A DNA stretch of 64,000 bases from Scybalousia_A sp052170555 (GTDB lineage Bacteria > Bacteroidota > Bacteroidia > Bacteroidales > P3): contig JBQNAI010000001.1 in the NCBI GenBank assembly GCA_052170555.1, positions 248,001 through 312,000 on the forward strand. Direction: 5' to 3'. Position numbers and translations under genes: made by a program. The notes under the pieces were generated by a model. The model saw only the letters and a program-made list of their open reading frames with translations. It made no database searches and was not told the origin of the DNA. Of the stretch, positions 1 to 8,727 are shown in pieces (positions within the stretch are counted from its first letter, which is position 1; each line of letters begins with the position of its first letter).

Positions 1-338
1 CTGAAAGTATTTATACTTTGGCTCTTATTGAATATAATGATAAAAATTTAGATGAAAGTGAAAAGATCATAAGAGCATTTTCTAAAAATCCTACTGATGA
101 ATATTATCTTGCTAAGGCATTTATTCTTTGGGCGGATATATTTGCAGATAGAGGTAATGAATTTCAAGCGAAACAAACATTGAGGAGTATTATTGAAAAT
201 TATGATAACGAACAGATAGTTAAGCAGGCACAGGATAAATATGATGCTTTGGATAAAAATATGAAAGAAAGACAACGGAAAAACGAACAAAAACAAAAGG
301 AACAACAAAATTCTGTTGATGAGATTATTATTCCATAG
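1..338 (+). CDS. C-terminal end of a tetratricopeptide-repeat protein (5' truncated by window edge)
   Basis: The reading frame is open from base 3, so the gene begins before the window; the TTG at 18 is an internal codon, not a start. About 110 residues are visible. The sequence alternates paired amphipathic helices (around EYYLAKAFILWADIFADRG and a following helix with QAKQTLRSIIENY), which is the TPR pattern, and ends in a highly charged Lys/Gln/Glu-rich tail. In Bacteroidales a long TPR protein often precedes an outer-membrane barrel gene like the one that follows at 439. Its partner is unknown; TPRs mediate protein contacts. TPR assignment is by pattern only. Confidence 0.6.
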   Translation, partial: ESIYTLALIEYNDKNLDESEKIIRAFSKNPTDEYYLAKAFILWADIFADRGNEFQAKQTLRSIIENYDNEQIVKQAQDKYDALDKNMKERQRKNEQKQKEQQNSVDEIIIP

Positions 339-438
339 TATTTATTTCAAGGAATGGTATTAAAATATTATATATAAGTAAAATAAGAGGATATTACAAA
401 GAATAAATTGGTAATAAAAATAAGGAATTACAGGAAAT

Positions 439-2250
439 ATGAAAGCAAATATAAAAATAATTATAAATGATTTTGTTTTTTTGGTAGCAATAATTTGTTT
501 AGTCTTGTGTAATTCTCATTATGTATATGGACAAAGCGACACTGCTTATAATGAGAATGTAATAGTTAATGTGGGTTTTAGTCCTATTGTAACAGATGCT
601 AATAAGATAAACGAGAACCCAACAATTTTGGATACTTCTTTTTCTCAAATTTATTTGAATTTTGATAAGATTGATAAAGGTTACAAAACTAAATTAGTAT
701 TTGATACAATAAAAGCAGCTCAAGTCAAAGGAGAACCTGTTGCTAAACTGTATAATTTCAACATTAGGGGAGGGCTTGGAATAGCTACATCTAAACGCTT
801 AGGTAATGGTTTTATTCCATTACTTCAGGCATCATATTCATCACTCAGGAATAAATATTTGCTTTATGGAGTAGATATTTACTCACGTAGTATTGTGGGG
901 CAGCGAAAAGATTATGGGAAAGCTAGTTGCAGCAATAATGATATAAATCTTTGGGCTAAAAAAATTTTTGATAACTATGCAATAACTACGCGTGCATACT
1001 ATAATTATAATAGGCACTATTATTACGGTAAAGAGAATTTTTCCAATTATACATATGCTGGACAACCTTTGAAAAATGAAAATAAGGATTATCGTATTGC
1101 TTGGCATAATATAGGGATTGATATAACATGTACAAAGTTGGAAAGAAAGAATTTATTTAAACACAGTTCTTTTTTTTCGCTCAATTATACGACAAGTAAA
1201 ACAAAATCGCGAGAGTTAGACTTACATTTATTACTTGATGGTAACAAGACAGTACAATTGTTTTGGGAAACGGAACAAGTGTTGGGTTTGACCTTTGATT
1301 ATCAGCATGCATTTAGAAGGTATGACGGCAATTGGAATAAATATGATACGACATTGCCTATTACATCTATTGTAACCACATTGTGGCAGAGAAGAGAATG
1401 GGAAAATATGGGTGCGTTCTCTCAAAGTAGAGCATTATTCAATTTATCTCCTTATTTTATCTTTGATTATCGTAATTTTCACATTTTTACTTCCCTTGAA
1501 TTCATATCTAAGATTAATGGATACAATAGTTTTCAAATTTTTCCTACCATTACGGCTTCCTTGAATGTATGGCAAGATATCGTCTCTTTATATGGAGGCT
1601 TCAAATCCGAAGCAAAATTACCGACATTGTATGAAATAACAAAAAATAATCCTTTTGTGGCAACTTCTGTTCGCTTGATGGATGAAGGAAGTGAGAATTT
1701 ATTTGCAAAAGCTACCGTTAAGGTATCGCCAAAGGCACAGGTATCGTTAGAAGGGGGAATAACAGAAATGAAAAACTATCATTTTTTCTATAATCTTCCT
1801 TTGGGAACTAAACCTAATTTGAATACTATGAACATAGATTATGCCAATGCAAAACGTTACTACACAACGTTAGAAGCACATTTATATATGTCTAATACTT
1901 TTAGCCTGAATCTACATGCTACCTACCAAAATGTAAAGCGTTCAGATGATACGACGGCTTGGTATTGTCCAAAATTCTATACAAGTTTGAAAGTGACTTA
2001 CAAATATGAGGATAAGTTGTTTATGACACTTACTCCAGTATTTAAATCTAAGCAGAAAGCGAGATATATTCTAACAGAGTATGATTTGAAACCAATGATA
2101 GATATTAATTTGGAAACAAGGTATCAGTATGATGAAAAATGGACATTTTTTATTGATTTAGAGAATATGGCATTTCAAATATATCAAAGGTATTATGACT
2201 ATCCGGTTTATTCATTCATGGGGATAATTGGAGCAAATTATAGGTTCTGA
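439..2250 (+). CDS. TonB-receptor-like outer-membrane beta-barrel protein lacking a plug domain
   Basis: A 603-residue protein with a signal peptide (hydrophobic stretch at about residues 10-29, cleavage near YVYGQS). The rest is rich in alternating aromatic/polar beta strands and ends with a C-terminal strand finishing in NYRF, a terminal Phe as expected for outer-membrane barrels. No N-terminal plug with a TonB box is obvious, so transport activity is uncertain. The region around residues 390-470 resembles the barrel of TonB-dependent receptors (GGFKSEAKLPTLYEI type motif). It lies 100 bases after the TPR gene on the same strand and may be cotranscribed. Function unknown. Confidence 0.7.
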   Translation: MKANIKIIINDFVFLVAIICLVLCNSHYVYGQSDTAYNENVIVNVGFSPIVTDANKINENPTILDTSFSQIYLNFDKIDKGYKTKLVFDTIKAAQVKGEPVAKLYNFNIRGGLGIATSKRLGNGFIPLLQASYSSLRNKYLLYGVDIYSRSIVGQRKDYGKASCSNNDINLWAKKIFDNYAITTRAYYNYNRHYYYGKENFSNYTYAGQPLKNENKDYRIAWHNIGIDITCTKLERKNLFKHSSFFSLNYTTSKTKSRELDLHLLLDGNKTVQLFWETEQVLGLTFDYQHAFRRYDGNWNKYDTTLPITSIVTTLWQRREWENMGAFSQSRALFNLSPYFIFDYRNFHIFTSLEFISKINGYNSFQIFPTITASLNVWQDIVSLYGGFKSEAKLPTLYEITKNNPFVATSVRLMDEGSENLFAKATVKVSPKAQVSLEGGITEMKNYHFFYNLPLGTKPNLNTMNIDYANAKRYYTTLEAHLYMSNTFSLNLHATYQNVKRSDDTTAWYCPKFYTSLKVTYKYEDKLFMTLTPVFKSKQKARYILTEYDLKPMIDINLETRYQYDEKWTFFIDLENMAFQIYQRYYDYPVYSFMGIIGANYRF

Positions 2251-3078
2251 CAACCTTTTTCATGATTCTGAAAATAATGGGCAGAAAGTCTAAAAGCAAA
2301 AGATTTTTTTATTTTTTATAGATTATAAAAATAAATATATGTTATAAATTATAAAATAAGTGTACATTTTTTGAGACAATTAACCCCAAAATATACAGAC
2401 GTATGTTTTTGGGTACCTATTTATATACTCTTTTTGTGTTTTATGTATTAATTTATTTATCATTAGTCTTTTTATTTATTATAAGTTATGGGAGTTTGTT
2501 TTATGAATGTACTATAATTCTATCAACCTATAAGTATTTTATTTTTTCTAAGAATTATAATTAAATATTAAAATAAATATCAAAGATATTATTTGTAAAA
2601 AACAGAATAAGATATATAAAAAGTAAAAAACTCTACAAGAAATATCAAAAATAAAATTAAATATAAAACCCTTGTAATAAGATCTTTAAAGTTTGTGGTA
2701 AAAAATCAAGGGAATTATTTGGTTATATAAAATATTGTACATACTTCTGCAGGGTAATTAAGTTTTTAATTAAACGCAATAAAGTTATGGTGAAAAATTT
2801 ATTATAATATCTAAAAAATTCTTTTTCTTTTTATATTTTTTTGTTACTTGAAATAGAACAAATCTGTTTGCAATTTATGAAGGGTGTTGCACTGTTGCAG
2901 TGCCTTGGGGATTGTGTTAAGATAAAACTAAATAAAAAACAAACATCTTGCATCTATGCATCGCAATTTGTTTGGGTTATATGTAAAACAAATTTAGGTG
3001 TATAGCCGAGTCGGTATTTTATTTGTTTTCTGAGAGCTCGGCGAAATAAAAACTAATGCAAAGCAAATAATTGTTATT
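2251..3078. other. 828-base AT-rich gap holding a probable structured leader
   Basis: No credible coding region is seen between 2251 and 3078. The first 570 bases are featureless AT-rich DNA. The last 240 bases hold a promoter-like pair (TTTG at 2840, TCTGTTTG at 2863, 19-base spacer, one mismatch to TAnnTTTG), a perfect hairpin GCACTG-TTG-CAGTGC at 2889-2903, and a wider hairpin with GCCGAG at 3005-3010 and CTCGGC at 3037-3042. Together these suggest a transcript starting near 2877 with a leader of about 230 bases in front of the gene at 3115. Confidence 0.4.
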
Positions 3079-3114
3079 ATGAAACATAAAAATATTAACA
3101 TAAAAAGAAAAGAT

Positions 3115-3549
3115 ATGAGAAAAAAGGATTTAAAATCTTTGATATTATTTATTTGCACAGCTTTTTTTAGTCTGAATATATTTGCACAAATAGACATTAA
3201 AGGAGATTACGTCTTGGAAAATCAAGAGCAGTTGGGTTATGATGCTATTACCAGTTTGATAAACCAATGCCCGTTAATGGCTCTTGTTTTAACAGATTCT
3301 TCTTCGGCAAAGGATGTTCTTAATTTAGTGCCAAAAACTTTAACAATAAGTAATAACAAAGTGAAAGTAACTACCTTTAAGAATGATTCTTTTCTTGAAA
3401 GTAAGTTTGAAATAATAAGCCAAAAACCTAATGAAGTTGAGATATTTGTATATGATAAAGATAAAAAGAAAATTAAAATAAACATTTTTTCAACAAAAGA
3501 GGGTGTAATGGCTGAATGTAACAAGTTATTTTTTAAGAAAATCAAGTAA
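3115..3549 (+). CDS. small secreted protein of unknown function
   Basis: About 144 residues from the ATG at 3115; an in-frame ATG at 3079 would add 12 Lys-rich residues. I prefer 3115 because it gives a compact signal peptide: charged MRKKDLK, hydrophobic core LILFICTAFFSLNIFA, cleavage before QIDIKG. The mature part is a mixed beta-rich, Lys-rich domain with a single late cysteine. It resembles short lipocalin-like or stress-type proteins only in general shape; I do not recognise the family. It has its own leader and a strong terminator just after the stop, so it is a single-gene transcript. Confidence 0.7.
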   Translation: MRKKDLKSLILFICTAFFSLNIFAQIDIKGDYVLENQEQLGYDAITSLINQCPLMALVLTDSSSAKDVLNLVPKTLTISNNKVKVTTFKNDSFLESKFEIISQKPNEVEIFVYDKDKKKIKINIFSTKEGVMAECNKLFFKKIK

Positions 3550-3558
3550 TATTGAGTA

Positions 3559-3594
3559 ATTGTTGTTGGATTTTTTTATCCAACAACAATTTTA
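3559..3594 (+). terminator. Rho-independent terminator after the small secreted protein
   Basis: A perfect 12-base stem (ATTGTTGTTGGA at 3559-3570 with TCCAACAACAAT at 3579-3590) closes an AT-only loop and runs into a T-tract. Confidence 0.85.
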
Positions 3595-3756
3595 AAGGAA
3601 AATTATAAGTAAGATAATTTATATATTTTACTAACGGAATAATATTCAAGCTCAACAAAATAGTCATAATATATTATAAAGAGATGACGAGGATATAGTT
3701 AGATTGAGAGTATAGCGTTTGTTTTTGCATTCTATTGTTTCAGTATCAAACCTGAT

Positions 3757-5490
3757 TTATTGCTGCTGTAAATAGAAGAGACGTTTATATAATCCTTCAT
3801 TTTGAATTAACTGCTCGTGAGAACCTTGTTCTACAATTTTGCCTTCATCAATTACCACAATATTGTCTGCATGCACAATGGTATTGAGACGGTGTGCAAT
3901 AACGATAACAGTTTTTTCTTTAATAAGGTTACTTATTGCTTTTTGCACCTCAACTTCGTTTTCCGCATCTAAATAAGAAGTTGCTTCGTCTAAAAGTACG
4001 ATATCTGCATTTTTAAGCATTGCTCTTGCGATAGAAATACGTTGTTTTTCGCCCCCCGATAAAGTATTACCCCCTTCTCCTATGAGTGTATCGTATCCAC
4101 GTGGTAATTGCGTAATAAAATCGTGACACATAGCAGATTTGGCAGCATTAATTATCTCTGTTTCCGATGCATTTGGATTTCCAAACTTTATGTTATTATA
4201 AATGGTATCTTTAAACAAATAAACATCTTGAAAGACCATCGAAATATGTTTCATTAATTCTTCCATATTAAGACTTTTTATCGGGACATTATTGAGAAGA
4301 ATTTCTCCTTTATTCGTGTCGTAGAATCTAGCTATAAGTTTCATTATTGTACTTTTGCCACTACCACTCTTACCGACAAGAGCCGTTAGAGTGTTTTCTT
4401 TGAATTGTAAATTAATATTATGTAATACCTCACTATCATTGTATGCAAAGCAAACGTCTATGAATTCTATCTTTGGGGAAATTGTGGTTTTATTCTCTTT
4501 TGTTCCATTAAAAGTTATCTGCTCTTGCTCAGAGGTGTTCATAACCGATAAAATTCTCCCACCAGCAATAGAGTTATAACGGAATACCATAAAATTTGTT
4601 AGAGCTATGCTAAGCGGGTCAAAGATACGAGAACCTATCACCAAGAACATTACAAAGGTTATAATATCTAAACTGCCTGATATAAAGAAATAAGTTCCGA
4701 CAAGTATCATCAGTGTTAATCCGGAACGGATAATGCTAATAGCCAATAAGATAAAAGGACCAAGAACTGCTTCTTGTTTTATTGATTCTTTTTTCAAGCA
4801 GAGAACTGCTTTTTTTAGTCTATTGAATTTTTCTCCTTCCAAATTATACGATTTTATTATACGTATTCCTTGTAGGTATTCTTCAATTCTTGCTGCGGCA
4901 TTTACTTTTGCCGCAATTTGTTTCTCAGATAAACGACTTTGTATTTTATCTGTTATCCATATGATAAATACTGCAATAGGTAAAGAGATAAACATTGCCG
5001 TTGCCATTCGCCAATCTATCCATATTAGACCAAGAAATGCTAGCAGCGGCATAACAATGGCACCCAGTAGTTGAGGTAAATGATGAGATATGCTTGTTTC
5101 AGCCATTGTAAAGTCTGTTATGAGCATTGAAGATAAATCAGCAGGATCGTACTTATTTAGAAATCCTAATGGTAATTTACGTAGATGTTCTGCAAATCGT
5201 ATTCTTCCATCCGCACTCATGTTATAAGCACCTCTGAAGTTGGCTCTATATGCTTTCCTTTCGGCAAGAGCCATAATCGTAGTGTATAGTAGCATTATTA
5301 TAAAGATTTGCCAAAGTCTCGTAGTGTTTAGTTCGGTATCGATGTGTGAAAAATATTTAAAAATAACATTTATGGCTTCTATAGAAAGAGCAAAAGGTAC
5401 AATATTTATGATGTTCAAAAGCATAGTGCTGAGAATCGGATTTTTTAGGCGAGAATAATCTCCCAAGCAAATATTTTTTATTGCGTCCAT
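3757..5490 (-). CDS. ABC exporter half-transporter (fused membrane and ATPase domains), second subunit
   Basis: A 577-residue ABC exporter half: six membrane segments in the first 320 residues, then a nucleotide-binding domain with Walker A GKSGSGKST (about residue 373), signature LSGGEKQR (about 475), Walker B ADIVLLDEAT (about 500) and switch His in IAHRL. All catalytic motifs are intact. It lies 22 bases after a second half-transporter of the same type, so the two probably form a heterodimer in the inner membrane. The pair resembles exporters/importers of the IrtAB/YbtPQ group, which act on siderophores or drugs, but the substrate cannot be read from sequence. The TetR gene upstream suggests induction by a small molecule. 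Confidence 0.9.
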   Translation of the reverse strand: MDAIKNICLGDYSRLKNPILSTMLLNIINIVPFALSIEAINVIFKYFSHIDTELNTTRLWQIFIIMLLYTTIMALAERKAYRANFRGAYNMSADGRIRFAEHLRKLPLGFLNKYDPADLSSMLITDFTMAETSISHHLPQLLGAIVMPLLAFLGLIWIDWRMATAMFISLPIAVFIIWITDKIQSRLSEKQIAAKVNAAARIEEYLQGIRIIKSYNLEGEKFNRLKKAVLCLKKESIKQEAVLGPFILLAISIIRSGLTLMILVGTYFFISGSLDIITFVMFLVIGSRIFDPLSIALTNFMVFRYNSIAGGRILSVMNTSEQEQITFNGTKENKTTISPKIEFIDVCFAYNDSEVLHNINLQFKENTLTALVGKSGSGKSTIMKLIARFYDTNKGEILLNNVPIKSLNMEELMKHISMVFQDVYLFKDTIYNNIKFGNPNASETEIINAAKSAMCHDFITQLPRGYDTLIGEGGNTLSGGEKQRISIARAMLKNADIVLLDEATSYLDAENEVEVQKAISNLIKEKTVIVIAHRLNTIVHADNIVVIDEGKIVEQGSHEQLIQNEGLYKRLFYLQQQ

Positions 5491-5512
5491 ATTGATTTAA
5501 ATTTTATAATTA

Positions 5513-7312
5513 TTACTGTTTTGTACTTATTTTCCAAGATGAAGCGGTAGTATATGCATTCCACATACGTTTGTATATACCTTCGCTATTTATCAATTCG
5601 TTATGTTTGCCTTGTTGTATTATCCTACCATTATTGACTACGACAATTTTATCTGCATTGCTAATCGTTTGCAGACGGTGGGCAATCATGATCACAGTTT
5701 TATTTTTTATTAGATTATTTATTGCGGTTTGAATCAATTTTTCATTCTCTATATCTGCAAATGCCGTTGCTTCATCCAAAACTAGGATTGGAGCATTTTT
5801 GTAAATAGCTCTTGCCAAACAAATTCGTTGTCTTTCTCCTCCTGAGAGGTTAATTCCTTTTTCCCCAATTTGTGTTTGATAGCCATCTGGTAGTTTTGTG
5901 ATAAAATCGTGGCATTGTGCAAGGCGACAGGCTCGGATGATATTTTCCATATCCGTATTACTACTATTCATACTTACGTTGTTTGCAATTGTATCTAAGA
6001 ATAGAAATGTGTCTTGAAATACGAAAGAAACCAAGTCCATTAAATCGGAATTTTTTATATCCTTTATGTTAATGCCTCCTATACTTATCTCTCCATGTTC
6101 AATGTTGTAAAATTTAGGAATTAGATTCGCAATTGTACTTTTACCGCTTCCACTAGGACCGACTAAGGCTGTTATGTTGTTTTCTTCTGCAATGAAGTTT
6201 ACATCGTTAAGAGTACTATTTATAGTGTCTATTTGCTGATCGTAAGAGAAAGAGACGTTTTTAAATTGTACGTTATAATTCTTGGGTATTTTAGGATTGA
6301 TAGGTTCTTCATTTAATTTGGTATCTAAAATAGCATCTATACGAGATACCCCCTCGTCAATTTCCCTTGTGGAAGAGCCTAAAAACATAAGTTTATGTAA
6401 AGGTGAAGCAACGCCGGGAGACATGATAATAAAGAATAGCCAAACTGTGGCAAACGATAGGGTTTCCGCAGTGTGATACCAAAGAAGGATGCCTATGGGA
6501 AGTAGGAATATAATAATACTGTTAAGTATTACAGCAAATTTGATCATACTTGATTCGTATAAATCACAAATTTTCAAAGCATAATCCTTATATCCTTTAA
6601 TTTCCTTAACGAATTGGCGAAGAGAATTAATACTTTGAGAGAATATCTTAACTACAGGCATACCTCTAACGTATTCTACAGCAGATGCAGACATAGTTTC
6701 TTGTGTATCATAATACTCTTTCACAAAACCTTTTGCTTTTTTTCCAAAGAAAATTGAGAACTGTATATAAAAAGATGTTGCTATAAGTATCAGTATGCTT
6801 AAGGCCATCCATATATTCAAAGAAAAAAATATTACGAACATAAAAATGATAGTTGCGATAACACCAACAAAATCAGGAATGGTATGGGCGATGAATCCTT
6901 CTATCTTTTCAATGTTCTGTTCCATTGTTTTTTTTATTGCTCCTGTTGAAGATGAAGAAAGAAATCCTAATGGTAGTTTTGCGATATGTTCACTTACTTT
7001 TATTCTTAAACCATATAGTATATTAAAGGCAGCAATGTGGGATGATATGATAGAACAATAAAGTATTATTAATCCGATACCCAAACCTATTAAGGCTATC
7101 CAGGCCCAGGATTTGAGAATTTCCGAATTAACCAGTGCAATATTTGAAGCATTTTTTAAAATTTCCTGTAATATTTTATATATAGACAGGTAAGGAATTA
7201 ATAAACTAATTGACGAGATTGCAGATAGAAATCCTGCCATAAATAAAAGAGTTTTCTTTTGTCCTGCTATTTCAAACAATCGGGTCAATCCCTTTTTTCT
7301 TTTTTTTGTCAT
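5513..7312 (-). CDS. ABC exporter half-transporter (fused membrane and ATPase domains), first subunit
   Basis: A 599-residue half-transporter with N-terminal membrane domain (segments from about residue 20 to 320) and a C-terminal ATPase: Walker A GPSGSGKST (about 381), signature LSGGERQR (about 486), Walker B APILVLDEAT (about 507), switch His in IAHRL. Both this protein and its partner at 3757 have complete motifs, so both ATP sites should work. It starts 159 bases after the TetR gene, and an imperfect palindrome in that gap (7350-7387) is a candidate operator. Likely a multidrug, heme or siderophore-type transporter; the direction of transport is not settled by sequence. Confidence 0.9.
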   Translation of the reverse strand: MTKKRKKGLTRLFEIAGQKKTLLFMAGFLSAISSISLLIPYLSIYKILQEILKNASNIALVNSEILKSWAWIALIGLGIGLIILYCSIISSHIAAFNILYGLRIKVSEHIAKLPLGFLSSSSTGAIKKTMEQNIEKIEGFIAHTIPDFVGVIATIIFMFVIFFSLNIWMALSILILIATSFYIQFSIFFGKKAKGFVKEYYDTQETMSASAVEYVRGMPVVKIFSQSINSLRQFVKEIKGYKDYALKICDLYESSMIKFAVILNSIIIFLLPIGILLWYHTAETLSFATVWLFFIIMSPGVASPLHKLMFLGSSTREIDEGVSRIDAILDTKLNEEPINPKIPKNYNVQFKNVSFSYDQQIDTINSTLNDVNFIAEENNITALVGPSGSGKSTIANLIPKFYNIEHGEISIGGINIKDIKNSDLMDLVSFVFQDTFLFLDTIANNVSMNSSNTDMENIIRACRLAQCHDFITKLPDGYQTQIGEKGINLSGGERQRICLARAIYKNAPILVLDEATAFADIENEKLIQTAINNLIKNKTVIMIAHRLQTISNADKIVVVNNGRIIQQGKHNELINSEGIYKRMWNAYTTASSWKISTKQ

Positions 7313-7349
7313 AGTTTTTTATTATTTAATTATGTATTTTATCTGTTAA

Positions 7350-7387
7350 TTTGCGAATAATGAACGGAACATAAGATTGTTCGTAAA
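7350..7387. promoter_or_regulatory. candidate TetR operator between regulator and ABC genes
   Basis: Two 12-base arms, TTTGCGAATAAT (7350-7361) and ATTGTTCGTAAA (7376-7387), match as an inverted repeat at 10 of 12 positions with a 14-base spacer; a shorter perfect GAACA/TGTTC pair lies inside (7367-7382). Size and place fit a TetR-family operator, but this is inference from symmetry. Confidence 0.35.
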
Positions 7388-7471
7388 TAAAAAAAGAAAA
7401 TAATCTATGATTAATTTTCTTTGATACATTGTGTAAACAATTAATGAATTTGGTTTTTGTTTTATCTGTTT

Positions 7472-8083
7472 TCATATGCCGATAATTTGTTTCCAACCTT
7501 GAATCTCAAACTGCAAAAAATTTGAAAGAGTTTTTATTATTTGTTTTTGGGAAGTTTCGGTTTTAATAACTTGTTTTATTGTTTCAAACATCCAGAATGT
7601 ATGGAATGCCATAAACTCATCTGAAAAATCTATGTTTATATGGGGATACTTTGTTTTCATGTTTATAAACCAATCTTTGACTACACTATTTGAGTAAACA
7701 ATGTATTCATTTACAAAATTTGCCATACGAGATTGTGAGGAATCTAGTAGTAATAGTCGTAGAATATCCTTATGTTTGCTCACCAATGTAAAATATTCAT
7801 CTAATACTTGCTGGAAATAGTATTTATCATTTATTGAAATAATATCTAACCCATTTTTTCCGTGATGTGAGTCCAATAATTTGTATAGATAAATTATAAC
7901 AGGATAAACTACAGATAAGAATATTTCATCTTTTGATGCGAAGTAGTTATAAATATTTCCTAAAGAAATTCCACTTTGGTTGGCAATATCTCTTATACTT
8001 GTCTTTTGGAAACCGTTAGATATGAAAATGTCTTTTGATACTGACAAGATGGTCTTTTGGATATTAGATTTAATTACTTGCAT
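7472..8083 (-). CDS. TetR/AcrR family transcriptional regulator
   Basis: A 203-residue protein with the TetR N-terminal helix-turn-helix: helix 2-3 around SIRDIANQSGISLGNIYNYF followed by the usual ASKDEIFL at about residues 26-55. The C-terminal 150 residues are helical and variable, as expected for the ligand-binding and dimer domain. It is the first gene of a minus-strand group with the two ABC half-transporters, so it most likely represses them and is released by a transported compound. The start is supported by a canonical promoter 22 bases upstream at 8105-8135. Confidence 0.9.
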   Translation of the reverse strand: MQVIKSNIQKTILSVSKDIFISNGFQKTSIRDIANQSGISLGNIYNYFASKDEIFLSVVYPVIIYLYKLLDSHHGKNGLDIISINDKYYFQQVLDEYFTLVSKHKDILRLLLLDSSQSRMANFVNEYIVYSNSVVKDWFINMKTKYPHINIDFSDEFMAFHTFWMFETIKQVIKTETSQKQIIKTLSNFLQFEIQGWKQIIGI

Positions 8084-8104
8084 TTGTATGAAAAATTATA
8101 GATG

Positions 8105-8135
8105 CAAAATTACACCTTCCCTTTTTGATACGCAA
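8105..8135 (-). promoter_or_regulatory. Bacteroidota promoter of the TetR gene
   Basis: On the minus strand TAATTTTG (plus strand CAAAATTA at 8105-8112) is preceded, 20 bases upstream, by TTG (CAA at 8133-8135). This fits the TTTG-N19-TAnnTTTG pattern closely and leaves a leader of about 15-20 bases. Confidence 0.7.
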
Positions 8136-8160
8136 TACACATAAATGGGTATTTTTGCAA

Positions 8161-8255
8161 AATAAAGAGGGACTTTAATAAAATAATCTCAAACATTACA
8201 AAAATGAAGTGGGACTTTATTTTTGTAAAACGACATCTTGATTTTATACATATTA
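8161..8255. repeat. dispersed short repeat, copy 1
   Basis: Contains AAAGAGGGACTTTAATAAAAT and GAAGTGGGACTTTAT, diverged forms of the AAAGTGYGACATTA unit, plus ACGACATCTTGATTTTAT, which matches the right side of the copy at 18276 (ATGACATCTTATTTTTA). It lies between divergent tetR and rsfS. Confidence 0.45.
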
Positions 8256-8318
8256 AAACAATAAATATGAACAAAGCATTTATTTTTTTCAATTAATATA
8301 GATATTGTAAAAAAATTG

Positions 8319-8326
8319 TAACTTTG
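8319..8326 (+). promoter_or_regulatory. -7 element of the rsfS-ftsH promoter
   Basis: TAACTTTG matches TAnnTTTG exactly, 24 bases before the rsfS start. No clear TTTG lies at the usual -33 distance, so the call rests on the -7 element. Confidence 0.5.
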
Positions 8327-8349
8327 CACACTAATAATTGAATTAGATT

Positions 8350-8721
8350 ATGACAAAAGAGAAAAAAGCCACTGAATTACTCAGTAAGATTGTGGTAAAA
8401 GCAATACAGGATAAATTAGGTAAGGATATTACGCTTATAGATTTTGAGGGTGTGAAGGGTTCTTTGTTTGATTATTACGTTATTTGCACAGCTAATAGTC
8501 CTGCACATGCAGATAGTTTGGCAGAAAATATAAGAAAAAAAGTTAAAGAGGAAATTATGATTAAGCCAACCAAAGAAGAGGGTTTGCAAAATTGTCAATG
8601 GATACTTTTAGACTATTTTGATGTAATTGTTCATATATTTTTGCCCGATGTAAGAGAATTTTACAACATTGAGAGTATGTGGAAAGATGTTAAACAAACA
8701 CATTACGAAAATATTGATTAG
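8350..8721 (+). CDS. rsfS: ribosomal silencing factor RsfS
   Basis: A 123-residue protein of the RsfS/YbeB/Iojap family at full family length. The core DYYVICTANSPAHADSLAENI (residues 38-58, shown in part) and the later WILLDYFDVIVHIF with REFYNIESMW near the end are the family hallmarks. RsfS binds ribosomal protein uL14 on the 50S subunit and blocks joining with 30S when nutrients are scarce. It lies 6 bases before ftsH, an arrangement common in Bacteroidales, and the two are surely cotranscribed from the promoter at 8319. Confidence 0.95.
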   Translation: MTKEKKATELLSKIVVKAIQDKLGKDITLIDFEGVKGSLFDYYVICTANSPAHADSLAENIRKKVKEEIMIKPTKEEGLQNCQWILLDYFDVIVHIFLPDVREFYNIESMWKDVKQTHYENID

Positions 8722-8727
8722 TAGAAC

